Positions 15,693-24,708 are shown, numbered from the stretch's first letter. The stretch is DNA of 64,000 nucleotides from PALSA-894 sp963734185 (GCA_963734185.1 CAVTGA010000002.1:2728001-2792000), one strand, 5' to 3'. Translations and numbers: made by a program. The notes: generated by a model not told the origin, from the letters alone.

Positions 15693-16646
15693 TCAGTCGA
15701 ACAGACTCGACACCAACTCTTCCGACGCGGTGCGGTCGATCGCCTGGCCGATCAAGGTGGCGATCGAGAGCACGCGGATGTTGCGCGCGACCCGCACCGC
15801 CTCGGTCGGCTGGATCGTGTCGGTGATGACCAGCTCCTTCAGGCGCGAGGCGGTGATGCGCGCGACCGCGCCGCCCGAGAGCACGCCGTGCGTGATGTAG
15901 GCGTAGACGTCGGTCGCTCCCTGCTTGAGCAGGGCATCGGCGGCGTTCACCAGCGTTCCGCCCGAGTCGACGATGTCGTCGACCAGAATGCAGGTCGTGC
16001 CGTCTACCTCGCCGATCACGTTCATGACTTCGGATTCGCCCGCCCGCTCGCGCCGCTTGTCGATGATGGCAAGCGGCGCATTGATGCGCTTGGCAAGCCC
16101 GCGCGCGCGCACCACGCCGCCGACGTCGGGCGAGACCACCGTAATGTCGTTGCCGACAAAACGCTCCTTGATGTCGCGCACCATCACGGGCGAGGCGAAC
16201 AGGTTGTCGGTCGGGATGTCGAAGAAGCCCTGGATCTGCCCGGCGTGGAGATCGACGGTGAGCACGCGATCGGCCCCCGCATGGGTGACGAGATTTGCCA
16301 CGAGTTTCGCCGAGATCGGGGTGCGGCCCGAGGCGCGCCGGTCCTGCCGCGCGTAGCCGAAATAGGGAATCACCGCCGTGATGCGCCGCGCCGAGGAGCG
16401 GCGCAGCGCGTCCATGATGATCAGCAGTTCCATCAGGTGGTCGTTGGCCGGGAACGAGGTCGACTGCAGGACATAGACGTCGGCGCCGCGTACGTTCTCC
16501 TGGATCTCGACGAAGATCTCCATGTCGGCGAAACGCCGCACCACCGCGCGCGTGAGCGGCGTGGCGAGGTGGGCGGCGATGGCGTCGGACAGCGCGCGAT
16601 TGGAGTTGCCGGCGACGAGCTTGATCGCCCCGTTGTTGGCCGCCAT
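15693..16646 (-). CDS. prs: Ribose-phosphate pyrophosphokinase
   Basis: A 317-residue PRPP synthetase, which makes phosphoribosyl pyrophosphate from ribose-5-phosphate and ATP for nucleotide, His and Trp synthesis. Conserved parts: LVAGNSNRALSDAIA, FADMEIFVEIQENVRG, YFGYARQDRRASGRTPISAK, the PRPP loop CILVDDIVDSGGTLV and VYAYITHGVLSGGAV. The ATG at 16646 (MAANNGAIK) was chosen over an upstream TTG. The upstream region holds two inverted repeats. Confidence 0.95.
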   Translation of the reverse strand: MAANNGAIKLVAGNSNRALSDAIAAHLATPLTRAVVRRFADMEIFVEIQENVRGADVYVLQSTSFPANDHLMELLIIMDALRRSSARRITAVIPYFGYARQDRRASGRTPISAKLVANLVTHAGADRVLTVDLHAGQIQGFFDIPTDNLFASPVMVRDIKERFVGNDITVVSPDVGGVVRARGLAKRINAPLAIIDKRRERAGESEVMNVIGEVDGTTCILVDDIVDSGGTLVNAADALLKQGATDVYAYITHGVLSGGAVARITASRLKELVITDTIQPTEAVRVARNIRVLSIATLIGQAIDRTASEELVSSLFD

Positions 16647-16753
16647 TGCCGTCTCCAATGCCTCGCGCGCGCAGGGTCAATAACAAGCCCGGGCGGGTGC
16701 GGCAATATGACGAGTTGCGGTTGTCCCGAAGCTTTTGGACGGCGTTAACGCAC

Positions 16754-16829
16754 CAGTGCCCCCGAACCCGAAGTTCGCATGCCACGCGCGGCAAGGACGG
16801 TTGCGAACTTCGGGTTCAAAGGGCCACTG
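16754..16829. repeat. Inverted repeat with arms GAACCCGAAGTTCGCA
   Basis: The left arm CCGAACCCGAAGTTCGCA and right arm TTGCGAACTTCGGGTTC are near-perfect reverse complements, flanked by CAGTG and CACTG. A partial copy of the same left arm appears at 25828-25863, where it forms the end of the epimerase gene. It is a dispersed repeat, or possibly a small non-autonomous element. Confidence 0.65.
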
Positions 16830-16843
16830 GAAGCATGGAGTTG

Positions 16844-16918
16844 CTGGTGTCCTTCGATTCTGAAGTTCGCCTCCGAATGTGCCGCAAGCGCTGGCGAACT
16901 TCAGAATCGGGACACCAG
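16844..16918. repeat. Second inverted repeat with CTGGTGTCC ends
   Basis: CTGGTGTCCTTCGATTCTGA and its inverted counterpart TCAGAATCGGGACACCAG bound a 75-base unit with inner arms AAGTTCGCC and GGCGAACTT. It is a variant of the preceding repeat. Its right part forms the last codons and stop of the lipoprotein gene that ends at 16901. Confidence 0.65.
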
Positions 16919-17458
16919 CGCGACCGCAACGGGGGGTGCGGGAGGCGCCGGCTCGGGGGGCGCCGCGAGGAAGCCCGCGAGCTGGTCCATGCTGGCGCGC
17001 GCGATTTTCTGCAGCAGGCGCTCGTCGGCCACCCCCCAGGGATCGCGTCCGCCGCGCCCGCCCGCCTCGTCGCCGCTGATGCGGAAGGCGCGCCGCTTCT
17101 CGGCGTCGTAAACGTCCCAGACCCAGGAGATGTGCGTTTGCCCGCGCGCGACCTGCGCCGCCAGATAGCCGCGCACCCGATACTGCGCGGCGCCTTCGCG
17201 CGAGACGATCGCCAGCTGGCGCGCCTGCGCCTCGGCCGACATCGTGGCGACCAGCCGCTGGAACACGCCGACCGGGGGCCCATCGATCGATTCGAAGGCA
17301 ATGGTGGGAGTGGAAACGTTTGCCGACGTCGCAGTCGGCGCATGGGTCATGCAGCCGCAAAGCGCGAAGGCCGCCATCAGCGCGGCTGCGAGGCCGAGCC
17401 GAACGCGGCAACGACTGCGCGCGCCCGCGGCGCGCCGGCTTGGCTCCTGCATCGACAC
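16901..17458 (-). CDS. Putative lipoprotein of unknown function
   Basis: A 185-residue protein with a twin-Arg-like basic lead, a hydrophobic stretch and a lipobox-like site AAFALCGC, so export and lipid attachment at the Cys are likely. The mature part contains GYLAAQVARGQTHISWVWDV and a Pro-rich tail (AAPPEPAPPAPP). The last residues VALVSRF and the stop come from a dispersed repeat. I do not recognise a functional family. Confidence 0.65.
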   Translation of the reverse strand: MSMQEPSRRAAGARSRCRVRLGLAAALMAAFALCGCMTHAPTATSANVSTPTIAFESIDGPPVGVFQRLVATMSAEAQARQLAIVSREGAAQYRVRGYLAAQVARGQTHISWVWDVYDAEKRRAFRISGDEAGGRGGRDPWGVADERLLQKIARASMDQLAGFLAAPPEPAPPAPPVAVALVSRF

Positions 17459-17585
17459 CCCTGCGGCGCGGCGCGAACGGTCTTGCCGTCAATTGGGCGC
17501 CCGGGTTCAACCCGGCATCGCCGGCCACGCCCCTGGGTAGCGCCAATTCGCGGCGCGGTCCAGCACGACGGCCGTGCTGGGACCA

Positions 17586-18141
17586 TCACTTCCCGAACGG
17601 GTTCGGCAGCCTCGGCCAGGGAGCATGGGGATCGGTCAGCCATGCCTCGATCGGACCGCGATATCGCGGCGACGGCTTCAGGAGTCGGTCCACATGGCGC
17701 AGCAACGCTTCGAGCTTGTTCAATTCGCGCTTGATGTCGCGCATGTCGTCGAGATAACGCATGGATCGATCGATCGCGAGATCGAAGATATTGGGCCGCG
17801 GCTCATACTGCGCGAACGTGTCGTAGCTCTCGAAAGGCTCGCAGGATCGCCAGGCCGTTGGCGGGCCGGTTGATATCGATGTTCTTGATTCTTCCAACCC
17901 AGGCCTGCACCACCTGCGGCGGCAGGAAGGGCGCGGTTTCGAGGATGATGATGAGCTGGCGCGAGAACGCCGCAAGCTGCTTCTCGGCGCTCGGCGGCTC
18001 GCCGCGGTGCTCGGACGCGGCCGCGGTGTCGGAACCCGTGGGGAGCGTGGGCGTCTCGGTCCGCCGCTGGGCGAAGTCCCATTGGTCCTGCCGTCGGTTC
18101 AGGTAGTCCCAGGACTCGCGTATCCGGTCGGTCGGTGCCAT
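17586..18141 (-). pseudogene. Conserved hypothetical gene broken by a one-base frameshift
   Basis: Translation from the ATG at 18141 (MAPTDRIRESWDYLNRRQDQ) runs to AILRAF near 17834. The natural continuation, ESYDTFAQYEPRPNIFDL through WPRLPNPFGK, is in another frame that ends at 17586. The two halves join smoothly if one base is removed near 17830-17834, giving a protein of about 184 residues. The first half includes an ILETAPFLPPQVVQAW segment. The function is unknown. The break could be a sequencing indel or a true mutation. Confidence 0.65.
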
Positions 18142-18268
18142 GAGACAGCTCCGTGAGTTGTCGGCTGACAAGCGCGGTAGCAGGTCGCACGGCAAGGCGT
18201 TGGTGACCTGAGTCACACTTCGGCCGTGGCCGATCGAAGCGCCGCCGGCGCCCGGGCGGCGCGATGAC

Positions 18269-18371
18269 TAGAGAACGATGACTTTTCTTCGAATCGTCAT
18301 CGCGCTCTAAGTTATTCGTGGAGCATGATCTTTTCCGAAAACCGCTGCACACTTTTCGGGATCATGCTCTA
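18269..18371. repeat. Two adjacent palindromic repeats
   Basis: The first (18269-18309) has arms around GATGACTTTTCTTCGAATCG. The second (18319-18371) reads GAGCATGATCTTTTCCGAAA, then an inverted partner ending GATCATGCTCTA, whose last bases form the pgeF stop codon. The same two families occur together at 53112-53214. Confidence 0.7.
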
Positions 18372-19136
18372 ACCGGCCAGCGCGATCGCGTTGACGTGGC
18401 GGCCGTAGTCGGGCTCGGCCCGATGCGTGGTGCGGCGGTAGCTGAAGAACCGCGCCGGGTCCGCATAGGTGCACAGCCCGAGATCCTCCACGTGCGCGAT
18501 GCCGGCGCGCGCGAGCCGCGCCGCGATGTAACCGGCCAGATCGAACATGGCATGCCCGGCACGCGGCGCGGGTGCGAAGAAACGCGCGTTCGCCCCATCC
18601 GCCGCGCCGAACCGTTCGACGAATTCCGCGCCGACCTCGTAGTTCGGCTGGCGGATCATCGGCCCGAGCGCCGCACGCACGCGCGCGCGATCGGCGCCGA
18701 GTTTCTCCATGGCGTCGACGGTGGCTTCGAGCACGCCGGTAAGCGCGCCCTTCCATCCGGCGTGCGCGGCGCCGACCACGCCGGCCTCGGCGTCGGCGAA
18801 CAGCACCGGGCCGCAGTCGGCCGTGGTCACGCCGACGGCGAGGCCGGCCGTGCGCGTCACGATGGCGTCGGCGCGCGGCGCTTGTTCGCGCGTCCACGGA
18901 GCCGTGGCGACGATGACGTCGGGCGAGTGGACCTGGAAACAGCTGACGAGGTGCGTCGACGCGACGCCGAGCGCGACAGCCATGCGGCTGCGGTTCTCGC
19001 GCACATGGTCCGGTGCGTCGTTCGAGCCGAGGCCGCCGTTGAGGCTCGCGTAGAGGCCCCGCGACACGCCGCCCGCGCGGGTGAAGAAGGCGTGGCGGAT
19101 GTTCGGAAGGGCGGAGAGGGACGCGGATTGCAGCAT
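18369..19136 (-). CDS. pgeF: Multicopper-oxidase-like (YfiH/LACC) purine nucleoside enzyme
   Basis: A 255-residue protein of the DUF152/LACC family, whose members act on purine nucleosides or edit peptidoglycan precursors. Zinc-site motifs are present: His in CFQVHSPDV, Cys in VGVTTADCGPVLF and His in VGAAHAGWKGAL. The N-terminus LSALPNIRHAFFTRAGG is typical. The gene usually follows lgt and midA, but here an XRE antitoxin lies in between. The start at 19136 is 7 bases after the XRE stop. Confidence 0.85.
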   Translation of the reverse strand: MLQSASLSALPNIRHAFFTRAGGVSRGLYASLNGGLGSNDAPDHVRENRSRMAVALGVASTHLVSCFQVHSPDVIVATAPWTREQAPRADAIVTRTAGLAVGVTTADCGPVLFADAEAGVVGAAHAGWKGALTGVLEATVDAMEKLGADRARVRAALGPMIRQPNYEVGAEFVERFGAADGANARFFAPAPRAGHAMFDLAGYIAARLARAGIAHVEDLGLCTYADPARFFSYRRTTHRAEPDYGRHVNAIALAG

Positions 19137-19143
19137 CGTCCGG

Positions 19144-19482
19144 TCACGCAGCAACCGGGACGAACGTGATGCGGCCGGCCGTGCCAGGTTTCTTCTTGTG
19201 GGGCCTGACGACGATCTCCACGTCACGGTCGAAGCTGGTGAGAAAACTCATCAGCCGGTCCATCGAATATTCCCGGAAGTGACCCTTGAACATGCGAGAC
19301 ACCTCGGGCTGACTGATGCCCATGAGTTTGCCTGCCCGCGCTTGCGTCAGCTTTCGTTGGTTGGTCAATCGGTAGATCTCCGAAACGATCTGGGCTTTCA
19401 GGAAATGGTTCTCGGCATCCGGCAACCCGAGATCGGCAAAGATATTTCCGCTTCCCATTTCGACTTTGACTTTTCGTTTCAT
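19144..19482 (-). CDS. Orphan HigA2-like XRE antitoxin
   Basis: A 112-residue helix-turn-helix protein. LKAQIVSEIYRLTNQRKLTQ and ARAGKLMGISQPEVSRMFKG form the XRE fold seen in HigA2-type antitoxins. The start at 19482 (MKRKVKVEMGSGN) has GGAGGCGGAG just upstream. No RelE/HigB toxin is found on either side. It sits between midA and pgeF, two genes that are normally adjacent, so it was probably inserted there. A palindrome at 19563-19578 may be its operator. Confidence 0.75.
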   Translation of the reverse strand: MKRKVKVEMGSGNIFADLGLPDAENHFLKAQIVSEIYRLTNQRKLTQARAGKLMGISQPEVSRMFKGHFREYSMDRLMSFLTSFDRDVEIVVRPHKKKPGTAGRITFVPVAA

Positions 19483-19562
19483 TTCTCCGCCTCCTTCCCG
19501 AAGCGCCGGGGGTGGCCGCGCCCGCTGGATGCGGACCGGGCATTTCATCATGGCGACCCGTC

Positions 19563-19578
19563 ATGAGTATACACTCAT
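19563..19578 (-). promoter_or_regulatory. Candidate operator and -10 element for the XRE gene
   Basis: ATGAGTATACACTCAT is a near-perfect palindrome (arms ATGAGT/ACTCAT). On the minus strand it contains TATACT, a good -10 match. It lies about 80 bases before the XRE start. No matching -35 box was found. Confidence 0.4.
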
Positions 19579-19583
19579 AATGG

Positions 19584-20669
19584 TCAAGGCCGATCGTCAA
19601 ATCCCGGCAGCGCGCCGAGCTTCGGATCGGCGAACGCGACAACCTTGAACAGCTCGCCCATCTGGCCGCTGCCGGTCAGCCGTCCGAGCGCGGTATTGAT
19701 GTCGACGGCCTGGCGCGCGGTGGCGTTGGCGCGCAACTGCGCGGCGCGCTTCTCGATGCCGAGCCGGTGCAGGAACCGGCCTTGAGGCACGGGGCCATGC
19801 ACGCGCGCCCCGGCCTGGGCGGCGACCCGCTCGAGCGCCGCGAAGTCGACATGGGCGGTCAGGTCGGCCTCGCCCGGCTCGGCCAACGGATCGGCGAAGC
19901 CGTGCGCGCGCACCGCCTGCAAGGTCGCGCCGAACGCGCTCGTGGTATGGCCGTAGTCGATGATGAGCGCGGCACCGCCATGGCGCACCAGCCGCTTGGC
20001 CAGTTCCTCGACCTTGAACTCAGCGCGCCATTCATAGATCGCCCCGATGGGCGCCGCGTCGGGTTCGGCGGACAGGAACGTGTCGAAGCGCGCGAGCGGG
20101 TCGGGTGCGACCAAGAAGGCGAGCGTGTCGCCGGGCCCGAGGCCGACCATGCGCATGTGCCAGCCGTCCGCCGCCTTCACCGCCTGGTGCACCGGCAGCG
20201 CGTCGAAGAACTCGTTGGCGACGATGATGGCCGGTCCTTGCGCAACCTCGCCGAGATCGCCATGCCAGGCCACCTCGATCCCGGCGAGTGCGGCGCGCTG
20301 GCGCTCGACGAGCACGGGACTGGTCTCGACCAGATGCACGGAAAGCGCGGCGCGAAACTCCGGCATCACCCTTGCGGCGCGCAGCGCATCCGCCATCAGC
20401 GTTCCGCGCCCGGGCCCGAGCTCGACCAGATTGACGCGCGCGGGCGCTCCCATCGCCTGCCACACCGCCGCGGCCCACAGGCCGATCAGCTCGCCGAACA
20501 TCTGGCTGATCTCCGGCGCGGTCGTGAAATCGCCGGCGCGGCCGAGCGGATCGCGCGTGACATAGTAGCCGTGCGCCGGATGGCCGAGGCAGAGTCCCAT
20601 GTAGCGCGCGACCGGCATGGGTCCGTCGAGCGCGATCAGGCGCCGCAGCTCCGCTTCGAGCGGCGTCAT
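19584..20669 (-). CDS. MidA/NDUFAF7-type SAM-dependent methyltransferase
   Basis: A 361-residue class I methyltransferase. It starts MTPLEAELRRLIALDGPMPV and shows HPAHGYYVTRDPLGRAGDFT, the SAM motif VNLVELGPGRGTLMADALR and NEFFDALPVHQ. The mitochondrial homologue NDUFAF7 methylates an Arg of complex I, and bacterial members are thought to act on respiratory or other proteins. Its start overlaps the lgt stop by four bases (ATGA), so translation is coupled. Confidence 0.88.
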   Translation of the reverse strand: MTPLEAELRRLIALDGPMPVARYMGLCLGHPAHGYYVTRDPLGRAGDFTTAPEISQMFGELIGLWAAAVWQAMGAPARVNLVELGPGRGTLMADALRAARVMPEFRAALSVHLVETSPVLVERQRAALAGIEVAWHGDLGEVAQGPAIIVANEFFDALPVHQAVKAADGWHMRMVGLGPGDTLAFLVAPDPLARFDTFLSAEPDAAPIGAIYEWRAEFKVEELAKRLVRHGGAALIIDYGHTTSAFGATLQAVRAHGFADPLAEPGEADLTAHVDFAALERVAAQAGARVHGPVPQGRFLHRLGIEKRAAQLRANATARQAVDINTALGRLTGSGQMGELFKVVAFADPKLGALPGFDDRP

Positions 20670-21514
20670 GCCGTTGCGGGTTCGCCTGCGCGCGGCATCG
20701 GCTCGACCGGCGGCCGGCGCAGCGCGATGGTGACCATCACCAGTCCGAACAGCAGCATCGGCAACGAGAGCAGCATGCCCATGGTCAGCCCGCCCCACAG
20801 GAAACCGAGCTGCGCGTCGGGCTCGCGGAACAGCTCGGCGAACGAGCGCGCCAGCGCGTAACCGACCGCGAACGCGCCGATGATCAGCCCGGGCCGGCGC
20901 AAGGCGCCGGCGCGGATCAGCAGCGCGAGCACGGCGAGCAGGACCAGGCCTTCGAGCGCCGCCTCGTAGAGCTGGCTCGGGTGGCGCGGCAGCGGCCCGC
21001 CGGCGGGAAACACCACCGCCCAGGGCACGTCGGTCGGGCGGCCCCATAGTTCGCCGTTGACGAAGTTGGCAAGCCGTCCGAGGAACAGCCCGATCGGGCC
21101 GACCGCGCAGGTCACGTCGCCGAGCGAGAGCACCGGGATGCCGCGGCTCTTGGCAAACGCGATCACCGTCACCACGCAGCCGGCGAAGCCGCCGTGGAAC
21201 GACATGCCGCCCTTCCACAGTTGCAGCGCCTCGAGCGGATGCGCGACGAAATAGGACGGATTGTAGAACAGCACGTAGCCGAGCCGGCCGCCGACGATGA
21301 TGCCGAGCGTGACCCACACGATGAAGTCGTCATAGTCGGCGACCGTCATCGGCGCCGGCCCGCCCCACGGTTGCTCCGAACGGATGATGGCGCGCGCGTA
21401 CAACCAGCCGAGCAGGATGCCGACGATGTAGGCGAGTGCGTACCAGCGCAGCGCGAACGGCCCAAGCTGGATCAGCACGGGGTCGAAATTGGGGAACGGG
21501 AGGGCGAACGGCAT
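20666..21514 (-). CDS. lgt: Prolipoprotein diacylglyceryl transferase
   Basis: A 282-residue inner-membrane enzyme that moves diacylglycerol from phosphatidylglycerol to the lipobox cysteine of prolipoproteins. Signature pieces: MSFHGGFAG, the Arg-containing GLFLGRLANFVNGELWGR, and HPSQLYEAALEG. About seven hydrophobic helices are visible. The start MPFALPFPNFDPV at 21514 is preferred to an upstream ATG. Downstream midA overlaps it by four bases. Confidence 0.94.
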   Translation of the reverse strand: MPFALPFPNFDPVLIQLGPFALRWYALAYIVGILLGWLYARAIIRSEQPWGGPAPMTVADYDDFIVWVTLGIIVGGRLGYVLFYNPSYFVAHPLEALQLWKGGMSFHGGFAGCVVTVIAFAKSRGIPVLSLGDVTCAVGPIGLFLGRLANFVNGELWGRPTDVPWAVVFPAGGPLPRHPSQLYEAALEGLVLLAVLALLIRAGALRRPGLIIGAFAVGYALARSFAELFREPDAQLGFLWGGLTMGMLLSLPMLLFGLVMVTIALRRPPVEPMPRAGEPATA

Positions 21515-21588
21515 GGTCCATGCGTAGGACTTGCGGCTGCGGGCCGCAATGCCCATTCTCACGGCACAGAAAGCGCCCGGAGCGAGCC

Positions 21589-21855
21589 ATGACCCAGACC
21601 ACGAACCGGTTCTTCGACGAGGTGGCGCGGCTGATGAACGACGCCGCCGGCGTCGCCTCGGGCGTGCGGCGCGAGTTCGACACCATGGTGAAGACGCAGG
21701 CCGAGCGCGTGCTGCGCGACCTCGACGTGGTGCAGCGCGAGGAGTTCGAGGCGGTCAAGGAGATGGCGCGGCTGGCGCGCGAGGAGAACGAGGCGCTGAA
21801 GGCGCGCATCGCGGCGCTGGAAGAGAAGCTCGGCAAGAGCGAGACGCCGAGTTAG
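21589..21855 (+). CDS. UbiK/BMFP-family accessory protein
   Basis: An 88-residue coiled-coil protein, MTQTTNRFFDEVARLMNDAA, ending in a leucine-rich coil (ENEALKARIAALEEKLG). UbiK assists ubiquinone synthesis and forms trimers that bind lipid. Start at 21589, divergent from lgt with 74 bases between. Normal length for the family. Confidence 0.82.
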   Translation: MTQTTNRFFDEVARLMNDAAGVASGVRREFDTMVKTQAERVLRDLDVVQREEFEAVKEMARLAREENEALKARIAALEEKLGKSETPS

Positions 21856-21867
21856 TCGGAGCGTAGT

Positions 21868-23319
21868 CTATTGCCGCAGGTCGGCAATTCCAAGCTCGTC
21901 CCACATCCAGGTGAAATCGTAGGCCATGTTGGGGTTTGCCGCCGACGCGCGGCTCGACTGGTTTTCCATGTACTTGAGCCACTCGGCCACCTGCAGCCGC
22001 CCGGACTTCGTGCGCACCGCCGCGCGGGGCGTTTTTCCGCCGAGCGCGCCGACCGGCTCGGACAGCACGCTGGTGTAATGATCGTCCATCTGCAACCGAA
22101 TGATCTCGGTTTCCTGTTCGGGTGACAGCCCCGACGGAGGAAGGCTGGCGGCGCCGCTGGACGCCGTCGTGAAATCGATGTCGAGCGGCTGTTCCGTCGT
22201 GGACGGTTCGCCGACCAGCTTGCCGAGAAGGCCCGCGATCAGCGCGCGTCCCAGTTCGGCCCGAGCGCGCGAGTTGACCGACAGTATCACGGCCTGGTCG
22301 CTGACTTGGATGCTGCCAAGCACGATGCCGCGTTCGTCGTAGGTGGCCAATTGGAGGGCTTCGCCGCGGTCGGCTTGCGCTTTCTTCGGGGCCGACTTTC
22401 GCCTGCTCGATTGCTTGGGACGGGTCCAACTCCAGTGCGGTTCGTCGGGGGTGGGGCGGCCGAGCGCGGGATCGGCGTCGAGCAGCGCGACGATCCGGCC
22501 GAGTGCGGCCGAATCGAGCAGCGGAAAACGCAGCTCACACGGCTCGATGTCCTCGCCGTCGGTATTGACGAGTCGGGGCGGCGGGGCGAGCAGTCGCTCC
22601 AATGTTCGTTTCAGCCAGAATTCGATCAGGAACGGCTGCGCAAACGCGAGGACGAGCTCCGGCATCGACTCCCTTGCGGGTAGATCCTGCGCGGCTTCGC
22701 TGCGCTTTGCTTCCTTGCGAAACTCGGCGTGCAACTCCTTGGACATCGCGCTCAACCGCGCGAGAAGTTCGCCCGAAGCCGTATGCTCGATGAGCAGAAA
22801 TCCGCCTGCCATCTGGTGTCGATCACCGAGCGGAAGCACTCGCGCCAGCAGCCGGTCCCATCGATGCACCGATTTCGATCCGAGCACGTCGAAGACCTGT
22901 TTCGGCGGCCCGCCGCGGATCAGGTCGACGGCTTCGAAATGGCTGCCGGGGGTCGTCCCAACCACCTCCCACAGCGACATCGAGGTATCGCGCAGTGCCT
23001 GCAGATAGCGTTTTGCTCCGGCGCCGCGCTGCCAACCCCGGCGCTTGAGGTAGTCGTCGACGATCGTCCGTTCGTCCTCGCCGCACGGAACTCCGGCGAA
23101 CTGCTCGAGGATGCAGCCCCAAAGCTGGGCCCAGTGATGATCGCCGATCACGTCCGCGAGCTGCGCCCGCTCGACCCCATTCTCCTCGCATGCGCCGCCG
23201 AGGCACGCGCCGGTGTATTCAATGAGGTGCTCGCGCCATGGCGAGCGGTCGGTCCATTGGAAGAGCGCTTGGATGGCTTCGTCGCTTGCCGATCGCATCG
23301 AGACCGTCTCCGGAATCAC
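21868..23319 (-). CDS. Large conserved hypothetical protein
   Basis: A 483-residue soluble protein that I cannot assign. Visible parts: an N-terminal helical region with clustered Cys (YTGACLGGACEEN), a middle SMSLWEVVGTTPGSHFEAVD followed by GGPPKQVFDVLGSKS, a basic linker (RPKQSSRRKSAPKKAQ), and a C-terminal segment VGALGGKTPRAAVRTKSG then VAEWLKYMENQ. That last segment recalls the MbcA/DUF2384-type motif with GGKTPxxA, but the similarity is short. It starts about 120 bases from the divergent ATP-grasp gene. Confidence 0.6.
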   Translation of the reverse strand: MIPETVSMRSASDEAIQALFQWTDRSPWREHLIEYTGACLGGACEENGVERAQLADVIGDHHWAQLWGCILEQFAGVPCGEDERTIVDDYLKRRGWQRGAGAKRYLQALRDTSMSLWEVVGTTPGSHFEAVDLIRGGPPKQVFDVLGSKSVHRWDRLLARVLPLGDRHQMAGGFLLIEHTASGELLARLSAMSKELHAEFRKEAKRSEAAQDLPARESMPELVLAFAQPFLIEFWLKRTLERLLAPPPRLVNTDGEDIEPCELRFPLLDSAALGRIVALLDADPALGRPTPDEPHWSWTRPKQSSRRKSAPKKAQADRGEALQLATYDERGIVLGSIQVSDQAVILSVNSRARAELGRALIAGLLGKLVGEPSTTEQPLDIDFTTASSGAASLPPSGLSPEQETEIIRLQMDDHYTSVLSEPVGALGGKTPRAAVRTKSGRLQVAEWLKYMENQSSRASAANPNMAYDFTWMWDELGIADLRQ

Positions 23320-23442
23320 CCCATCGGAATCGAGCGTTGCCAGGATATCATCTGCCCCGATACGGCGTATCCATGACTCTCGCGTTTTCCAAAGGGCGTC
23401 GCGGAAAATGATCGGCCATCACGCAGGCGCGAGACCGTGACC

Positions 23443-24708
23443 ATGGCGGGGCTGCGCATCCTCTTGTCCGAAGGTTCCAGCACGTCGGCGCGCCAAGCCA
23501 TCACGGCGCTTGGACTGAAGGGCCACACGGTCGAAATCTGCGATCCCGATCCGCGTTGCATCGGGCGGTTCTCGCGTTTCGTCGCCCGCTTCCACCGCTG
23601 TCCGCCGCTCGGCACCGACCCGCAGGCCTATTTGGCCTTCACGCTCGACCTGCTGGCGCGCGAGCGTTTCGACGTGCTGCTCCCGATCCACGAGCAGGGG
23701 CTGCTGTTCGCGAAAGTATCGCAACGGGTCGCGCGCCACACGGCCGTCGCGTTGCCGAGCTTTGCGAGCTACGCGCGCGTCCTCACCAAGCCGGGGTTCA
23801 GCGGGCTGCTGACGGATTTGAATCTGCCGCAGCCGGCGACGGCGTTCGCGACGTCGGCGCAACAGGTACGCGACACGGCACGCTTCCCGTTCGTGCTCAA
23901 GGCGGCGCTCGGGACCGCGAGCCGCGGCACATGGATCGTGACGAACTCCGCCGAGCTGGAAACGGCGCTGCAGGCGCTGCAGGGCACCGGCGGCTTCGAC
24001 GACGCGGTGCTGATGCAGGAATTCGTCGCCGGGCCGGTCGAGCATGCGCAGGCGGTGTTCTGCCGCGGCCGGCTCGTCGCCATGCACGCCTATCGGCAGC
24101 TCGCGCGCGGCGCCGGCGGCGGACCGGCGTTGAAGGAGAGCGCGCGGCGGCCGGCGGTGCGCGCGCATCTTGCGGCGATCGGCGCGCAGCTCGACTGGCA
24201 CGGCGCGCTGTCGGTCGACTACATAGGCGAGCGAAGCGACGCCGTCCTTCGAACGGCTATGCTCGGCGCGCGCGAAACGCCGCTCTACATCGATTGCAAT
24301 CCGCGCCTGGTCGAGCCGATCAACGCATTGCTTGCCGGGGTGGACCTGACCGACCTGCTGCTGCGCGTCTCGCTCGGCGAAGCGCCGGCCGAGCAGCCGG
24401 AGAGCCGCGCCGGCGTGCGCACGCATATTGCCCTGCAGGCGCTTCTCGGCTGCGCACTGCGCGGCGGGTCGCGGCGCGATCTGCTCGGCGAATCATGGCG
24501 CTTGCTCACCGGGCGCGGGGTCTATGCCGGCAGCCGCGAGGAGCTGACCCCGCTGCGCTGGGATTGGCCGAGCGTCGTCCCGACCGGCGCCGGAGCGCTT
24601 TGGCTGCTGGCAAGCCCCGCGGCGGCCGCGCGCATGCCGCAGACGTGGGGGGCGCACCTGCTCACCGCGGAGAGCACGCGCGCCATCGCGCGGCTAACGA
24701 TTTCGTGA
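23443..24708 (+). CDS. ATP-grasp domain enzyme
   Basis: A 421-residue ATP-grasp protein, an ATP-dependent carboxylate-amine or carboxylate-thiol ligase. Visible: the N-terminal Rossmann-like strand LRILLSEGSSTSARQAITAL, the ATP-binding PFVLKAALGTASRGTWIV, LMQEFVAGPVEHAQAVF, and the metal-binding YIDCNPRLVEPINALLAGVDLT. The start is either the GTG at 23437 or the ATG at 23443; the latter is given. The epimerase gene starts about 100 bases downstream, so a shared pathway is possible. The substrate is unknown. Confidence 0.75.
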   Translation: MAGLRILLSEGSSTSARQAITALGLKGHTVEICDPDPRCIGRFSRFVARFHRCPPLGTDPQAYLAFTLDLLARERFDVLLPIHEQGLLFAKVSQRVARHTAVALPSFASYARVLTKPGFSGLLTDLNLPQPATAFATSAQQVRDTARFPFVLKAALGTASRGTWIVTNSAELETALQALQGTGGFDDAVLMQEFVAGPVEHAQAVFCRGRLVAMHAYRQLARGAGGGPALKESARRPAVRAHLAAIGAQLDWHGALSVDYIGERSDAVLRTAMLGARETPLYIDCNPRLVEPINALLAGVDLTDLLLRVSLGEAPAEQPESRAGVRTHIALQALLGCALRGGSRRDLLGESWRLLTGRGVYAGSREELTPLRWDWPSVVPTGAGALWLLASPAAAARMPQTWGAHLLTAESTRAIARLTIS

